Positions 47,160 through 58,000 of a DNA stretch of 64,000 nucleotides are shown piece after piece. A program made the translations under genes and the position numbers. Position 1 is the first letter of the stretch. Each line of letters opens with the position of its first letter. A model generated the notes under the pieces. That model did not search any database and was not told the origin of the DNA. It saw only the letters and a list, made by a program, of their open reading frames with translations. Origin of the DNA: Pinus tabuliformis (Eukaryota > Streptophyta > Pinopsida > Pinales > Pinaceae); NCBI GenBank assembly GCA_031772625.1, contig CM062819.1:827483503-827547502 (forward strand), written 5' to 3'.

Positions 47160-47720
47160 ATGACCTTCTAGAAGCATCATCAACAAAGGATTTAGGAGGG
47201 TCCTATTTTGGGGCATCCTTTTTGGCCTTACCTTTGCCCTTCTTTTTACCTTTAGAGGCCTTATCTGTTGTGGTAGACTGGGAAGCATGTACCTGAGAGG
47301 TTTTACCAGGACTGGATGAATTTTTGGATGGATTATTGGAACCAACATTCGAGATAGATTTATGATTCGAAGAATCTTCCATGGAAGTCTGAGATGCAGA
47401 ACCAATTACACTGTCAATAGGTGGTATATCCGGAGACTTTGATGTTGTCAGATCCGATGATGGTCTCAGAGCATCAGGTCACATCTCATATAATGTGCCA
47501 GATTGCAAATAGACCAAGTCTAAATATTGGGCATGGGAGATAGCTTGCTCTTCAGTAACACAACCACCCATAGCTATGTCCTTAGCAGTTTTGCTGACGA
47601 ATGATTTTGTGAACCATTATGTCAACAACTCATCAACAATCTCAAACTTGACGAGGCGACGCTGATGTTTCCATTCATGGATATGATCAGAAATGTGGGT
47701 CGTGGTGTCTTGCTTAAGGT
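47160..47720 (-). pseudogene. Inverted gag fragment
   Basis: Read on the - strand, this encodes IAMGGCVTEEQAISHAQYLDLVYLQSGTLYEM (about 47600-47505) and then a Ser-rich and Lys-rich tail (KGKKKGKGKAKKDAPK, about 47245-47200) that stops just before the LTR. I know the TEEQ...QYLDL..QSGTLY segment from plant gypsy Gag of the type that goes with the pol found here on the + strand. It is thus in the opposite orientation to the pol that begins at about 47720. Stops near 47650 and 47190 break it. Confidence 0.65.
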
Positions 47721-47759
47721 GCTATCGATCCTTTTGATTTGAGTTTGATTACTTTTGAT

Positions 47760-48150
47760 CTAGAGAATCATGTGCCCGTCTTCCTCATCATATTGCATTT
47801 CTGATACAGGTCCTTGTTAAAGGAAAGACGATTCATCGTATGATTATTGAAGAAGGTGCCTCTACTTGCATCATGTTAGTTTCATGTTGGAAAGCCATTG
47901 GCTCTCCTTCTCTTAACCAGTCCCTTAATACCTTGGAAGCCTTTGATGGAAAAGGTTCATGTCCATACAATATTCTCACGAACTAGCCGATTGCATTAGA
48001 AGGAAAAATTGTTGCATTAGAAGTAGAAGTTGTAGACTCCAATCTCAACTATAACCTTCTTCTCGGGCGAAGTTGGAATCACGCCATGTTTTGTGTGGTG
48101 TCTTATTTGTTCTGCATACTTCGTTTTCCTCACGAAGGAAAAATTGTCAC
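47760..48150 (+). pseudogene. Protease region, active-site motif IEEGAS
   Basis: KGKTIHRMIIEEGASTCIMLVSCWKAIGSPSL is followed by LEVEVVDSNLNYNLLLGRSWNHAM, a plant gypsy protease. The family I remember has VDEGAS instead of the common DSGAS/DTGAS. Here even the Asp is Glu (IEEGAS at 47846-47863), so this copy should not be active. A TAG lies near 47986 and a further break near 48090. Confidence 0.75.
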
Positions 48151-48773
48151 GGTTGATCAACTATCCTTTTTTTTCTGGTTCATTGAACGACAACGTTCCT
48201 TACGTGGGAAATACTGAGATTCCTTATGAGAGTGTGGGGGCAGGTCTCTTCAAAGACTCTACTTTAATGGGTACGTTTTCTCTCCCACCTTCGAATGTTC
48301 ATTCGATCAATATGATCTCAGACTCTATGGATCCTTGGATAATCCCTACCGATGATCAAATTGACTCATTTGGTGATGCTATGCCTTTAAGTCCATTAGA
48401 GATAAATGATCAAGAAATTGTCTTAGCTTCAATGGCCACTTCAGAAAGTCACATTATCTTCAGTATGAACCTAGACACTTACGTGCCATCTCCCTGGCTA
48501 GGTTATTGGGATTCTTCAGATCCTTTGAATGAGACATTCCCCATCGATGAGAGTATCGTTGAGGTCATGTCTCTGGATGAAATTCGATGGAACAATCTAC
48601 ATCATCATTCTTCATTTCTTCCTAACCTCGATAAGATGCCTTCTTGTCTTGAAGCATCTGTTTCTCATTCTCTTACACCTGTCCTGGTGCATGAAGTCTT
48701 GTCAGAGGGAAATATGGGAAACATCACTGCTACAATGCCTCTTGACATTTCCATTAAACCGAGAATTGTCTAG
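48093..48773 (+). CDS. Protease-RT linker region of the gypsy pol
   Basis: An open stretch of about 220 codons, acidic and Ser/Pro-rich, between protease and RT (VPYVGNTEIPYESVGAGLFKD at the front, MPLDISIKPRIV at the end). It starts within the protease end (FPHEGKIVTVDQL in the neighbouring frame). No domain known to me. Part of a broken polyprotein rather than an independent gene. Confidence 0.6.
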   Translation: MWCLICSAYFVFLTKEKLSRLINYPFFSGSLNDNVPYVGNTEIPYESVGAGLFKDSTLMGTFSLPPSNVHSINMISDSMDPWIIPTDDQIDSFGDAMPLSPLEINDQEIVLASMATSESHIIFSMNLDTYVPSPWLGYWDSSDPLNETFPIDESIVEVMSLDEIRWNNLHHHSSFLPNLDKMPSCLEASVSHSLTPVLVHEVLSEGNMGNITATMPLDISIKPRIV

Positions 48774-48839
48774 AACATTCACATTGGGGTTTCCTGTTTT
48801 CTAGATGAGATCAAGATTTATACTTAGTTTTTAAAAGAA

Positions 48840-49620
48840 TTCTGAGACGTTTTCGCTTGGTCATACAAAGAAATGCCTGGTATCGATCCAACCATAGTGG
48901 TGCATGAGATTCCGACTTATCCTGGTGTTAAGACCATTCGACAATGACTTTGCCCTGTGCTATCAAAACAAAAGCATATAAGCTTTTTAATGCGGGTTTC
49001 ATTTATCCTATTCCATTGATAGATTGGGTATCCAATATCGTCCCTGTTGCCAAAAAGCAGGGAATGATATGTGTTTGTGTTGATTACTGCGATATCAATC
49101 GCATGTTTCCTAAGGACAATTATCCTACTCCTTTTATCGACCAAATCAATGAAGAATGCGCTGGGAGTGAGATTTTTTCGTTCATGGATGGTTTTTCTGG
49201 CTATAACCATATTAACATTTCACTCGCCGATCAGCATAAAAAGACCTTTATTTGTCCCCGGGGTACTTTCGCTTACAAAAAGCTTCCTTTTAGTTTGACA
49301 AATGCTGGTGCTACCTTCCAACGAGAAATTTCTTATGCATTTCATGAAATTCAATGCATTGTTCAGCCATACCTCGACAACTTACCAGCTCATTCATCTA
49401 AACGTCGTGAGCATCCAGATCACTTAAGAGCCATCTTTTTACGATGTTGGCATTACAATATTTGTCTCAATCCACACAAGTGTGTGTTTTGCATCGAGTC
49501 TGGACAACTCTTAGGTTTTGTGGTGTCTCATGAAGGTATCAGGATTGATCCTTTGAAAGTTGATTCCATAGTCAATTTAACCGCCCCCCCCACATCATTA
49601 CTGCAATTACAGAGCCTCTA
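48840..49620 (+). pseudogene. Reverse transcriptase, active site YLDN
   Basis: Clear RT: AGFIYPIPLIDWVSNIVPVAKK, VCVDYCDINRMFPKDNYPTPFID, FMDGFSGYNHINI (motif A), CPRGTFAYKKLPFSLTNAGATFQR and LDNLPAHSSKRREHPDHLRAIF. The YxDD box reads Y-L-D-N (49370-49381): the second Asp is Asn, which should abolish polymerisation. The frame is otherwise open from 48944 to 49621. Confidence 0.88.
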
Positions 49621-49639
49621 GGGAAAAGCTAATTTTTTT

Positions 49640-50200
49640 CCGTCGATTTGTCCCTAATTACGCTGAACTTGCCAAGGGTTTTACTCGCTTACTTAAGAAG
49701 GGGATCCATTTTATTTGGGATGAAGTTGCCCAGGAATCCTTCAATGCTTTAAAGAATGCACTGATTAGTGCTCCTTTACTGCATCCCTCCGATTATCACT
49801 GTGATTACTTCCTATATTTGGCTGCAACTGATACCACTATTGTTATGGTGTTAGTTCAAGATGACGACGACGACAATGAGCACGTGGTTTATTATCTGAG
49901 CCGGAATATTCTTGATACTGAGTCTCGATATGCTCATGTCGAGAAGCTTGCCTTGCGACAGTGCATGTTGTCCAAAGATTTCGACACTATATCCTTTTAC
50001 GGAAAACCACCACGATTTCTGATTGTAACCCCATGACACATATCCTAACTCGTCAGTTTCTGGTGGGGGAAATAATCCAAATGGATCGTTATCCTACAAG
50101 AGTTTGATTTGGAATTTGCTGCTGCCAAATCAAAGAAATCACTCGTCTTTGCTGAGTTGATCTGTGCTCTTCCATTTGCAAACACTCACTCCCACTAATT
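49640..50200 (+). pseudogene. Original RNase H, degenerate
   Basis: LYLAATDTTIVMVLVQDDDDD, VVYYLSRNILDTESRYAHVEKLAL and, after a stop at 50034, KWIVILQEFDLEFAAAKSKKSLVFAEL are recognisable. The usual catalytic Asp in the opening strand is Ala, and the YTDH motif is not present. As in the 15.7-kb element this goes together with an extra RNase H elsewhere. Confidence 0.7.
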
Positions 50201-50229
50201 TTACTGAGTAGATACCCGATGAAACTCTA

Positions 50230-51490
50230 TTTCTGATCAACACTCTTGACACATGGTATGGAGACATTATTTTTTATTTCCAAACCTATAATTTTCGATC
50301 TAAGTTGTCCCGATCCGATCGACGCTGCATTCGGCATTAGTCCCAACCCTATCAGATCCTCGGTGATACATTGTATTGGGTCGGTGTGGACTCTGTTCTT
50401 CATATATGTCTCACCTTTGAAGAAGTTGAGCGGGTCTTAAATGATTGCCACTATGGTGCTTGTGGTGGTCATATGTTTGGATATGCCACTTCTCAGAAAA
50501 TCCTCCACGCCAGTTATTTCTATCCTTTTATCTTCAAATATTGCATTCTAGCTGTCAAAAAATGCCATGAATGCCAGATTTTCAATCGCAAGCAGCACTC
50601 CCTACCCACACCCCTACACCCAGTAATTACCGTTCGCCCATTTTCTAAATGGGGCATTAATTTCATGACATGTAACCCTCGCTCGGCTGGGGGGCATGGT
50701 TATATCATCGTCGCCGTCGAATATTTTACTAAATGGGTCGAGGTGATGCCTACATACAATGCTGACAATATTACTGCTGCTCAATTCCTTTTTAACCACA
50801 CCTTTTGGTGTCCTTCAAGCTATTGTGACTGACCATGGATCACATTTTCGTCAGCACATGATGGCAGAGATGTCTTCTCAGTTGGGCCTTCGACATGATA
50901 GATGAACTCCTTATTATCCACAAGCCAATGGCCAACTTGAAGCAGTCAATAAATTTTTGATTACTATGCTTCAACGTACCATTGGGAAGCACAGAAAGGA
51001 TTGGAATTTAATGCTATTCTTAGCTCTTTGGGCTTACATAACTTCTGCTAAGATGGCCACTGGATTCACTCCATTCCAGCTGGTGTATGGTTTAGAGGCA
51101 ACTCTTCCAATCGAATGTGAAATCCCTTCACTTAAGCTAGCTATCAAACTTCTTTTGAATACCTCGCTTGAAGAGGAACGACTACTGTATCTTAAGAGAC
51201 TTGATGAGACTCGTCGCATTGCTACGATGGTCATCGAAGCTCAAAATAAGTGATTCAAATCTCATTTTGACCAAACCGTTTCTCCTCGCACTTTTGCTGA
51301 AGGCGACTTGGTCCTTCTTTGCGATCAAGCCAACGATAAATTGGGGGTAGGCAAGTTCGAAACCATGCGGCATGGGCCCTACATCGTCAAGTGTGTCTTA
51401 CAGAAAGGTGCCTATGAGCTATGTGATTATGAGGGAAATGCATTGTTAGAACCCCGTAATGTGTTGTATCTCAAAAAGCATTATGCGTGA
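50230..51490 (+). pseudogene. Integrase, catalytic Asp changed, several frameshifts
   Basis: A zinc-binding region is present (GACGGHMFG ... KKCHECQIF, about 50455-50580). In the core, the first Asp is Glu (IIVAVEYFTKWVEV, about 50705-50745), the second Asp lies in VTDHGSHF after a frameshift near 50815, and the Glu region YYPQANGQLEAVNK is near 50910-50955. Then come DWNLMLFLALWAY, ATGFTPFQLVYGLEATLPIECEIPSL and a C-terminal KFETMRHGPYIVKCVLQKGAYELCDYEG ending at 51490. Four frames are needed to follow it. Confidence 0.85.
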
Positions 51491-51616
51491 AATTCATGTA
51501 ATAACTTTTGTACATTAGTGTGTTAATTCAATAGTGTGCGTTTTTTTAATTTTTGGTGTGTTTGTTTGCTTTGAAAACATGTGTTTTTATGCTTACCCCG
51601 TGTTCCACTCGGTTTG

Positions 51617-52039
51617 AAAATGTTGTCAAGCCATTACGTTGGTTTTGCTGATGGTGCTTGTCGTAGCACACAGAACCCATATTTCGCAGCATGGGTACTC
51701 TATGACCCTAATGGCGAGCTGATTAACTTACAAGGTATTTGCCTTGGTCAAACAACCAATAATATTGCTGAATATAGTGCAGTTATTGAACTCTTGTCAG
51801 AAGCAGTTGCTGTTGGCATTAGGGATTTCATTGTCAAGTTGGATTCGCAGCTCGTTATGTTACAATTAAACAATTATTATTTAGTGAGAAATCCACAAAT
51901 ATTGCATATCTATCTACGTGTTAGATTGTTGGATTTTTTTTTTTATTACATTACATATCAACATATTCCACATAATTTAAATACATTAACTGATGCATTA
52001 GCAAATTTTGTTCTTGATAGGAATTTTTGTCATTTATAA
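51617..52039 (+). CDS. Extra (archaeal-like) RNase H downstream of integrase
   Basis: About 140 residues, open. Catalytic positions are all present: Asp in GFADGAC (51641-51660), Glu in NNIAEYSAVIELL, Asp in VKLDSQLVM, Asp in LTDALANFVLD. The integrase frame ends at 51490, and this domain starts after a short AT-rich gap in its own frame. ATG 51621 or an upstream one could start it, or it may once have been joined to the polyprotein. Its neighbours RT and integrase have lost catalytic residues while this domain has not, which may be chance. Confidence 0.82.
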   Translation, partial: KMLSSHYVGFADGACRSTQNPYFAAWVLYDPNGELINLQGICLGQTTNNIAEYSAVIELLSEAVAVGIRDFIVKLDSQLVMLQLNNYYLVRNPQILHIYLRVRLLDFFFYYITYQHIPHNLNTLTDALANFVLDRNFCHL

Positions 52040-52080
52040 AACTAAATCATGTTATGAACACATAAGTACAAATAAAACAT

Positions 52081-52081
<1 letters not shown>

Positions 52082-52149
<68 letters not shown>
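52082..52149. repeat. (CA)n microsatellite
   Basis: About 34 uninterrupted CA units directly beside the left arm of the hairpin. Confidence 0.98.
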
Positions 52150-52152
<3 letters not shown>

Positions 52153-52154
<2 letters not shown>

Positions 52155-52524
52155 GGAGCACAATCTGGAAGCAAGAGTTCTAGATTATGCTACTATTGAT
52201 GATGTTCCACTGCGTTGGCAGAGACACACGTGGGAATCTCTGCGAGACTGCGTCGGCTGCTAGGTCGAGCGATCAAGGCGGTCTCGTGATATCATGAGCA
52301 CCGTGCAGTTTGATAGTTTATCTACAAAATGTGTAAAAGACCTAGATAAACTATCAAATTGCACGGTGCTCATGATATCACAAGACCGCCTTGATCACGC
52401 GGCCTGGCAGCCGACGCAGTCTCGCAGAAATTCCCACAGTGTGTCTCTGCCAACACAGTGGAACATCATCAATAGTGGCATAATCTAGAACTCCTCGAGT
52501 TATTGCTTCCAGATTGCGCTCCAT
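52153..52524. repeat. Large inverted repeat (hairpin), arms about 172 and 182 bp, loop 18
   Basis: Arm 1 (52153-52324) is the reverse complement of arm 2 (52343-52524) with about ten mismatches, a one-base gap and a nine-base gap. The loop is 18 bases. The arms are best matched near the loop. Arm 2 is the tail of the - strand degraded ORF (ADPLAEMERNLEAITRG...), so arm 1 is an inverted copy of that tail. Transcription from either side would give a long foldback RNA. Confidence 0.93.
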
Positions 52525-53592
52525 CTCAGCTAAGGGGTCAGCCCCTTCTTCGTAGTCCGCACCCACTATCGGATGAGTAGCTCACCGTGCTATTGGTGAC
52601 ATGCTTGGTGGTCTCTCTGGTCCCACATAAGCACATTTATCATAAGTTGAGTCTTAGTTTACATTTTTACAAAAATCATAAAACTTGAAAAAATTGAAAA
52701 GACAAGCTTTTACTTGCATCAGTCCACTGTTCGGCTGGTAGCAAAGGTAGATCTGGATCCCACCTGAACTCTGTGCCAGCATAAGCATAGTCATCTACCA
52801 CAAGTAGTTGACATTATAGCCAAGCGAAGAACTATGGTGGATAATGTATATGTTGACCCATGCCTCCTCGAGGCATGAGCTGGATCCATCTCACGAGTCT
52901 CGGATCTCGGGGGGCAGGATCTGGTACCTTTACCCACTGATACCAGAATAGGGGCACTTGCTCCAAAAAGAAGGTCATCATCATAGAACCAAACCCGAAT
53001 TGCATCAGGTGTCCATGCTTCCCCTTCGTCAATTGACATTTCATGTTTGCCAAAAGGCCTCCACACCAGTTGAAGACAGTGGGGGTCAAGCATGCGATAA
53101 CATATTGGAACTGGGATTTTGAAGCCTCATGAAAGGCTTGCGTGCTGGATACACGTGCCATAGTGAACAAAATCGTTCTCAGGATGAGGTTGTTGGTGAT
53201 TTTTTCAATCTTAACCTTACCTCCAATGGTTATTTCGGCACCAGGAAAATACCTTTGGACTAAACCCCTTGTACTCTCACCTCCTTGGTGAGATCCAAAG
53301 AGTTGAATGTCTTCCCCTCATTTTGGACAATCCCATGATGAAGTAGATATCCATCTCCTCCAATTCTATTTCCTGGCCTTTTATGATGAAGATCTCTCGA
53401 TCTACATCCCAGAGACTGGTCAGATAAGGCAACAACTCCATCTAAGCCCTTAAACCTGTGGTCCTGAAGAATTTTAGTAGCCCGCAATTCCTCAGAGCAT
53501 TTATACATTTAGGATCTTGAGCTGCTTGAAAGTATTCGACCTCATGGCTTGTTTCTTTCCACTGCAAGACCAAATTCTTCTTCAAAACAACA
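52380..53592 (-). pseudogene. Degraded ORF of a plant repeat-associated protein, function unknown
   Basis: Fragments on the - strand, in order: KETSHEVEYFQAAQDPKCINALRNCG, REIFIIKGQEIELEEMDIYFIMGLS, ARVSSTQAFHEASKSQFQYVIACLTPTVFNWCGGLLANMKCQLTKGKHGHLMQFGFGSMMMTFFLEQVP, VDDYAYAGTEFRWDPDLP and ADPLAEMERNLEAITRG. Several frames are needed. I recall similar sequences as abundant uncharacterised ORFs in plant repeats, but I cannot give a function. The LINE poly(A) starts at its upstream edge, so the LINE may have cut it. Confidence 0.6.
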
Positions 53593-53613
53593 TTTAAACA
53601 CTTTTTTTTTTTT

Positions 53614-54536
53614 AACAAGATTGGATAGTTGTTATATTATCAAAAAAAGTTTTTGGAGCAAGTTCCTTTTACATTCCGCTTTTTTGATATGATAGACTGA
53701 GTGGTTAAATAGGCACATAGACCTTTCTTCTGTGCTTGGTATCAAAACTTCAGAAGTTTTTTTAGCTATTCTAGAGTATTTTTTTACATATTGGCCTGCT
53801 AAGAAAACAAATTTACCTAGCATATTTCACAAAAATTTATGGTTTGTAAACTGGGAGAATAAATTCTGTGGCCTTCTCCTTATGTTTTGCATTTTGTTGT
53901 TCCTTAAGTTTGCCATCCCTTGTGCTTCTATTCGTTCTGCTTGCTGTCCGTTGCTCTTGTTCCATCGACATGTTGTTCCTTTGGTCTATTTTTCTTCCAT
54001 CTGCTGTTCCTTATGCTGTTGTTCCTTTTTTTGGTTGTTGTTCCTTATTCTGTTGTTCGTTCTGCTTGCTGTTCCTTTTTGTTGTTCCTTCAGCTGCTGT
54101 TGCTTCGGCCTGCTGTTCCTTCGGGCTTCTGTTCCTTTGTCCTGCTATTCCTTTAGCATGTTGTTCCTTTGGCTGCTTTTCCTTCTATTTTTGTTCCTTT
54201 TGGTTGCTGTTCCTTCTGCTTCTGTTCCTTCTTGTTGTTGTTCCTTCTACTGCTATTCCTTCGCCTTTTTGATGTTCCTTCAGTCTACCTCGATTTTCCC
54301 TAGTGCCTCTGCTTTTCTCATGAAATTTGTGCTTCGAGCTGCCATCACTGACATCTTTCATGTGTTGTTCCTTGCTGTCATGATTTTTCCTTTGACTATC
54401 CGAGTTTTTTTGGATTTCCCGATGGTTGTGGATTCCTTGTTGCACTGTACATTCTCTTCCTTGATGTTTCTCTCTACTCCTTCTGCGCTGTCCTATTGTA
54501 TACCAAAACTTCATTCTTGTCATTTTTCGATGGGAT
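53614..54536 (-). repeat. LINE 3' UTR with GTTCCTT-type tandem repeats
   Basis: Between about 53890 and 54270 the + strand shows some twenty copies of a 12-18-base unit built around TGTTCCTTCTGCT (- strand AGCAGAAGGAACA). Copies vary in length. The Cys/Phe/Leu-rich + strand translations are by-products of this repeat. Confidence 0.75.
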
Positions 54537-55007
54537 TTATGGCATGCTGAGATATAATTCCTCTTGATTCTCTCTGACGATTCCTTCTTCCTTCTCCACA
54601 GCCTGATTTGCATGATGATCCGCTTGCTTATTATGCATCCTCAAGACATGTTTAAAGGTTGCATTTCCGGATCCTGCTAAATTCCTTCTAGTTCTTTGGA
54701 TGATTTGGCTCATAAACTTGTTGTTGGGGTTCTTGTTTCGAGCCATAATCTCGATTATGATGGCTGAGTCTCCTATGATGATAGGATTTTGAATTAGCCT
54801 TGTTCCCATTAGTAAACTATATGCTTCCACCTGATTATTTGACATTTGTCCCAATCCCCACTCGTAGGTGGTTATTTTTTCCCCATTTGGATCATAAATT
54901 ATTCCACCTGCTCCTGATTTTTCGCGATTATTCTTTGAGGCTCCGTCAAAATACATACAGTTTCTATTCTGAGTTTTCTTCCAGCTTTCCAACTCCTCTT
55001 CCGTCAT
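54537..55007 (-). CDS. LINE C-terminal RNase H (archaeal-like)
   Basis: An open stretch of 156 codons at the end of ORF2. The RNase H layout is complete: MYFDGASKNNREKSGAGGII (Asp), SNNQVEAYSLLMG (Glu), IIIGDSAIII (Asp), MHNKQADHHANQA (Asp). Plant L1 elements are known to have acquired an archaeal-type RNase H at the ORF2 C-terminus. The preceding part is WKKTQNR, reached after a break. All four catalytic residues are kept although the rest of ORF2 is broken. Confidence 0.85.
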   Translation of the reverse strand: MTEEELESWKKTQNRNCMYFDGASKNNREKSGAGGIIYDPNGEKITTYEWGLGQMSNNQVEAYSLLMGTRLIQNPIIIGDSAIIIEIMARNKNPNNKFMSQIIQRTRRNLAGSGNATFKHVLRMHNKQADHHANQAVEKEEGIVRENQEELYLSMP

Positions 55008-58000
55008 TCTTAATTTCCATTTTCCTTTTCTATTTTCCTTTCTCTGACCTTTCTGCCCATTGTTGTCTATTATGGCCTTGCTGAGCCAATCCCTTTCCTC
55101 TTACTGGAGAATGCTATAGTCTGTTGGTGCAGTTCCTTTTGCATTGAGAATATCAGAAGTCATTCCCCAGGTTTTAGATAGTGTTTTCCCAATTCTTGGG
55201 TTTTGATTTTTGAAAATGATCTTTTTTCGAGTCAACCAGATTTGCCAACATAGCACTGTTGGTATACATTTCCATATTCTTATAACTGTGGCTTTCTTCT
55301 TTGTTTCATAAGGGTAAGCTTTCTCAAGGTTTCTGAGAAATTCCGACAATGGTTTTTCAAAGCTTAAGTTAGTTTCCAATGGCTGTATTAGCTGCTTCCA
55401 GCATTCCTTTGAGAATTCACACTCTTGGAATAAATGTTGTATGTTTTCTTCCGCTTGTCGGCATAAAGGGCATCTTGATGGCCCTTGAATGCCCCCTTTT
55501 TTAAAAATTTTCTGTAGTCAAAATCTTCCCTTTTAAAAAGGTCCATATGAAAATTTTTATTTTTGGCAGGCTTTCTGACTTTCAGGCTAGTTTCTAGGGG
55601 TCCCATTCCAGGTGATCAATCTACTCTTGGAGGATAGTATATTCAGATTTAACTGTGTACTGCCCATTGTTTGGATCCCATAGGTAGCTGTCTTCCTCAT
55701 TGTAGTGGATATGAGTTGCCCCTTTTAAATGTTGTTTGATTTTTGTCCATTGTCCTTCTAGGTTTACTGGAATGGCTGGAATTTTCCACTCCTGCCACTC
55801 CTTTTGGTTCCATAGAGAGATTGAATGGAGAGTGTTGTATCCATTTTCTTTTAGCCATTCTTGAATGCCTTCAACTTCTGGGAGATTTTGGATTTCATCT
55901 TTCCCCATGACCCTGTCCTCCCATATCGAAATGGTTTTCCCGTTACCTGGAATTTTTGAGATGTGGCTTCTCATTAATGGAATTAATTTTTTGACTAGAT
56001 TCTATACTTGGGAACTTTGTCTGGTTGGGTTGATTCCTTTCAACAACTTTTCTTTGGATCCATCCATGTATTTGTTAATTAGGATTTTTTTCCACCATCT
56101 TTCTTTACCTGTTATGAGTCTCCACACTATTTTCATACCAAGAGCTGCATTCATTAGTCCAGGCAGTCGAATAGATAGCCCTCCTTTTTCATATGGTAAC
56201 ACTACTTGATCCCACTTGACCAGGTTGAACTTCTTGTTTTCCTGCTTCCCACCTTGCCATAGAAAGCTTCTTATAATTAACTCCATTTGTTTATGGGCAC
56301 TTGCTGGTGCCATGATTATAGCATATTGATAAATCGACAGTGCTGCAAGAAGAGCTTTAATTAGAGTCACCATTCCAGCCATATTTAACCACATCATTCC
56401 CCAATTCTTTATCTTAGCTTGCATTTTTCCGATCTGTTTTTACCATATTTCAGATTTCATGCTCTCTTTGGAGATTGGGAATCCTAGGTAGAGGAAATGG
56501 CTCCATCTTTCTTGTGCTGGGATTTCCATGATTTGGGATATCCTTTGCATAATTCTAGGCGGAACATTACGGCCATAAATCTTGCATTTAGTGTTGTTTA
56601 ATAGCCCACGTGACACCTGTAGGAATTTATCCAATGTTTTTTTAAATCTTCTAGCTATTATTGTTGATGCTCCTCCCAGCAGCAGAGTATCGTCCGCAAA
56701 CAAGGAGTGATTTATGGTTTTTATTCCTTTTGCTATTCTTATCCCTGTTATAGCTCTTTCTTTCCTCTGGGCTTCTAGAGCTCTGCTTAAAGTCTCTGCC
56801 ATTATTATGTAAAGAAAAGGGGAAAGAGGGCAACCTTGCTTAAGATCTCTTGTGCTTTGGAAGAAATCGTTGGGTCTTCCATTTATGAGAGGGGCTATCC
56901 ATGGATTGGAGATGCATGCCTGAATCACACCTGTTGTTTCCTCTGAGAAGCCAAGTTTCTGGAGGATAGCCATGAGCTAAAGGTAGCTGACCCTATCAAA
57001 GGCATTTGCAATGTCTAGTTTAACTATTATGGCTTTCTCTTGCTTCTGGATATTAGAATGGACAGCTTCCTGGACAATTATGACATTATCAATGATTTGC
57101 CGGTTTGGCACAAACCCTCCTTGGTTTTCAGATATGATTTGAGGCAACAATTTCTTGATTCTGTTTGCCACTAATTTGGTTATTATCTTATAAGATGAAT
57201 TACATAGAGAGATGGGCTTGAATCTATTGAAAGTAATGGGATTTGCCTCTTTTGGGACAAGTGCCAGATAGGAGGATTTTGTATTGCCTCCCATCTTTTT
57301 TTTGAAGGTGTTTTTCACCATTCTTATGAAGTCCTTTCTTATTGTATACTAGTGATTTCTGAAGAAAGCTATGGTGAAACCGTCTGGCCCTGGTGCTTTA
57401 TCCGGATGTAGACTCCATACGGCCTCCACTATCTCTTCCTCTGTTGGCTCTTTGCACAAATCTGTGTTTTGTTCTCTCTTTTTTTTTTGTGTGCTGCAAA
57501 ATTTCTTCATACTTAGCTGTTTCATCTGTGGCTAACAATAGATCTTTGAAATGCTTGTGGGCTGCTTTTTTTATTTCTTCCGCTCCTTTAATTTCTTGAT
57601 TTTCCACTTGGATCTTTTCTATCTGGTTTTTGGCTCTTCTAATCTTCATAGAATTATGGAAAAAAGACATGTTCCTGTCACCTGCCTTGAGCCATAAACT
57701 CCTGGACTTCAATCTGGCCTCTTCTTCATCTTTCTTGTTTTCCCTATAGATTTCCCAAAATATTTCTCTCTCTTTTAAATAGTCCTGCCTGCTTTCCTCT
57801 TTGCCCTCTTTCTCCATTTGCATGCTGTCCATTTTCTGTTGGAGCTCTTTTTTCTTTTTTTTGTTCCTCTGTTCTTGCCCATTCTTTTAACTTGGCTCTT
57901 AAATTTTTAATTTTTGTCTCCCATATGTAGTGAGGTGAACCTACTACTCTTGGTTCCCATACTGTTTTAACTAACTTGCTGATTTTTATGTTGCTGTCCC

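Noticed and set aside
53732..54550. Long + strand open frames rich in Cys, Phe and Leu
   Set aside because: They arise from the GTTCCTT-type repeat in the LINE 3' UTR, which has no stops in several frames. No signal peptide or transmembrane family fits.
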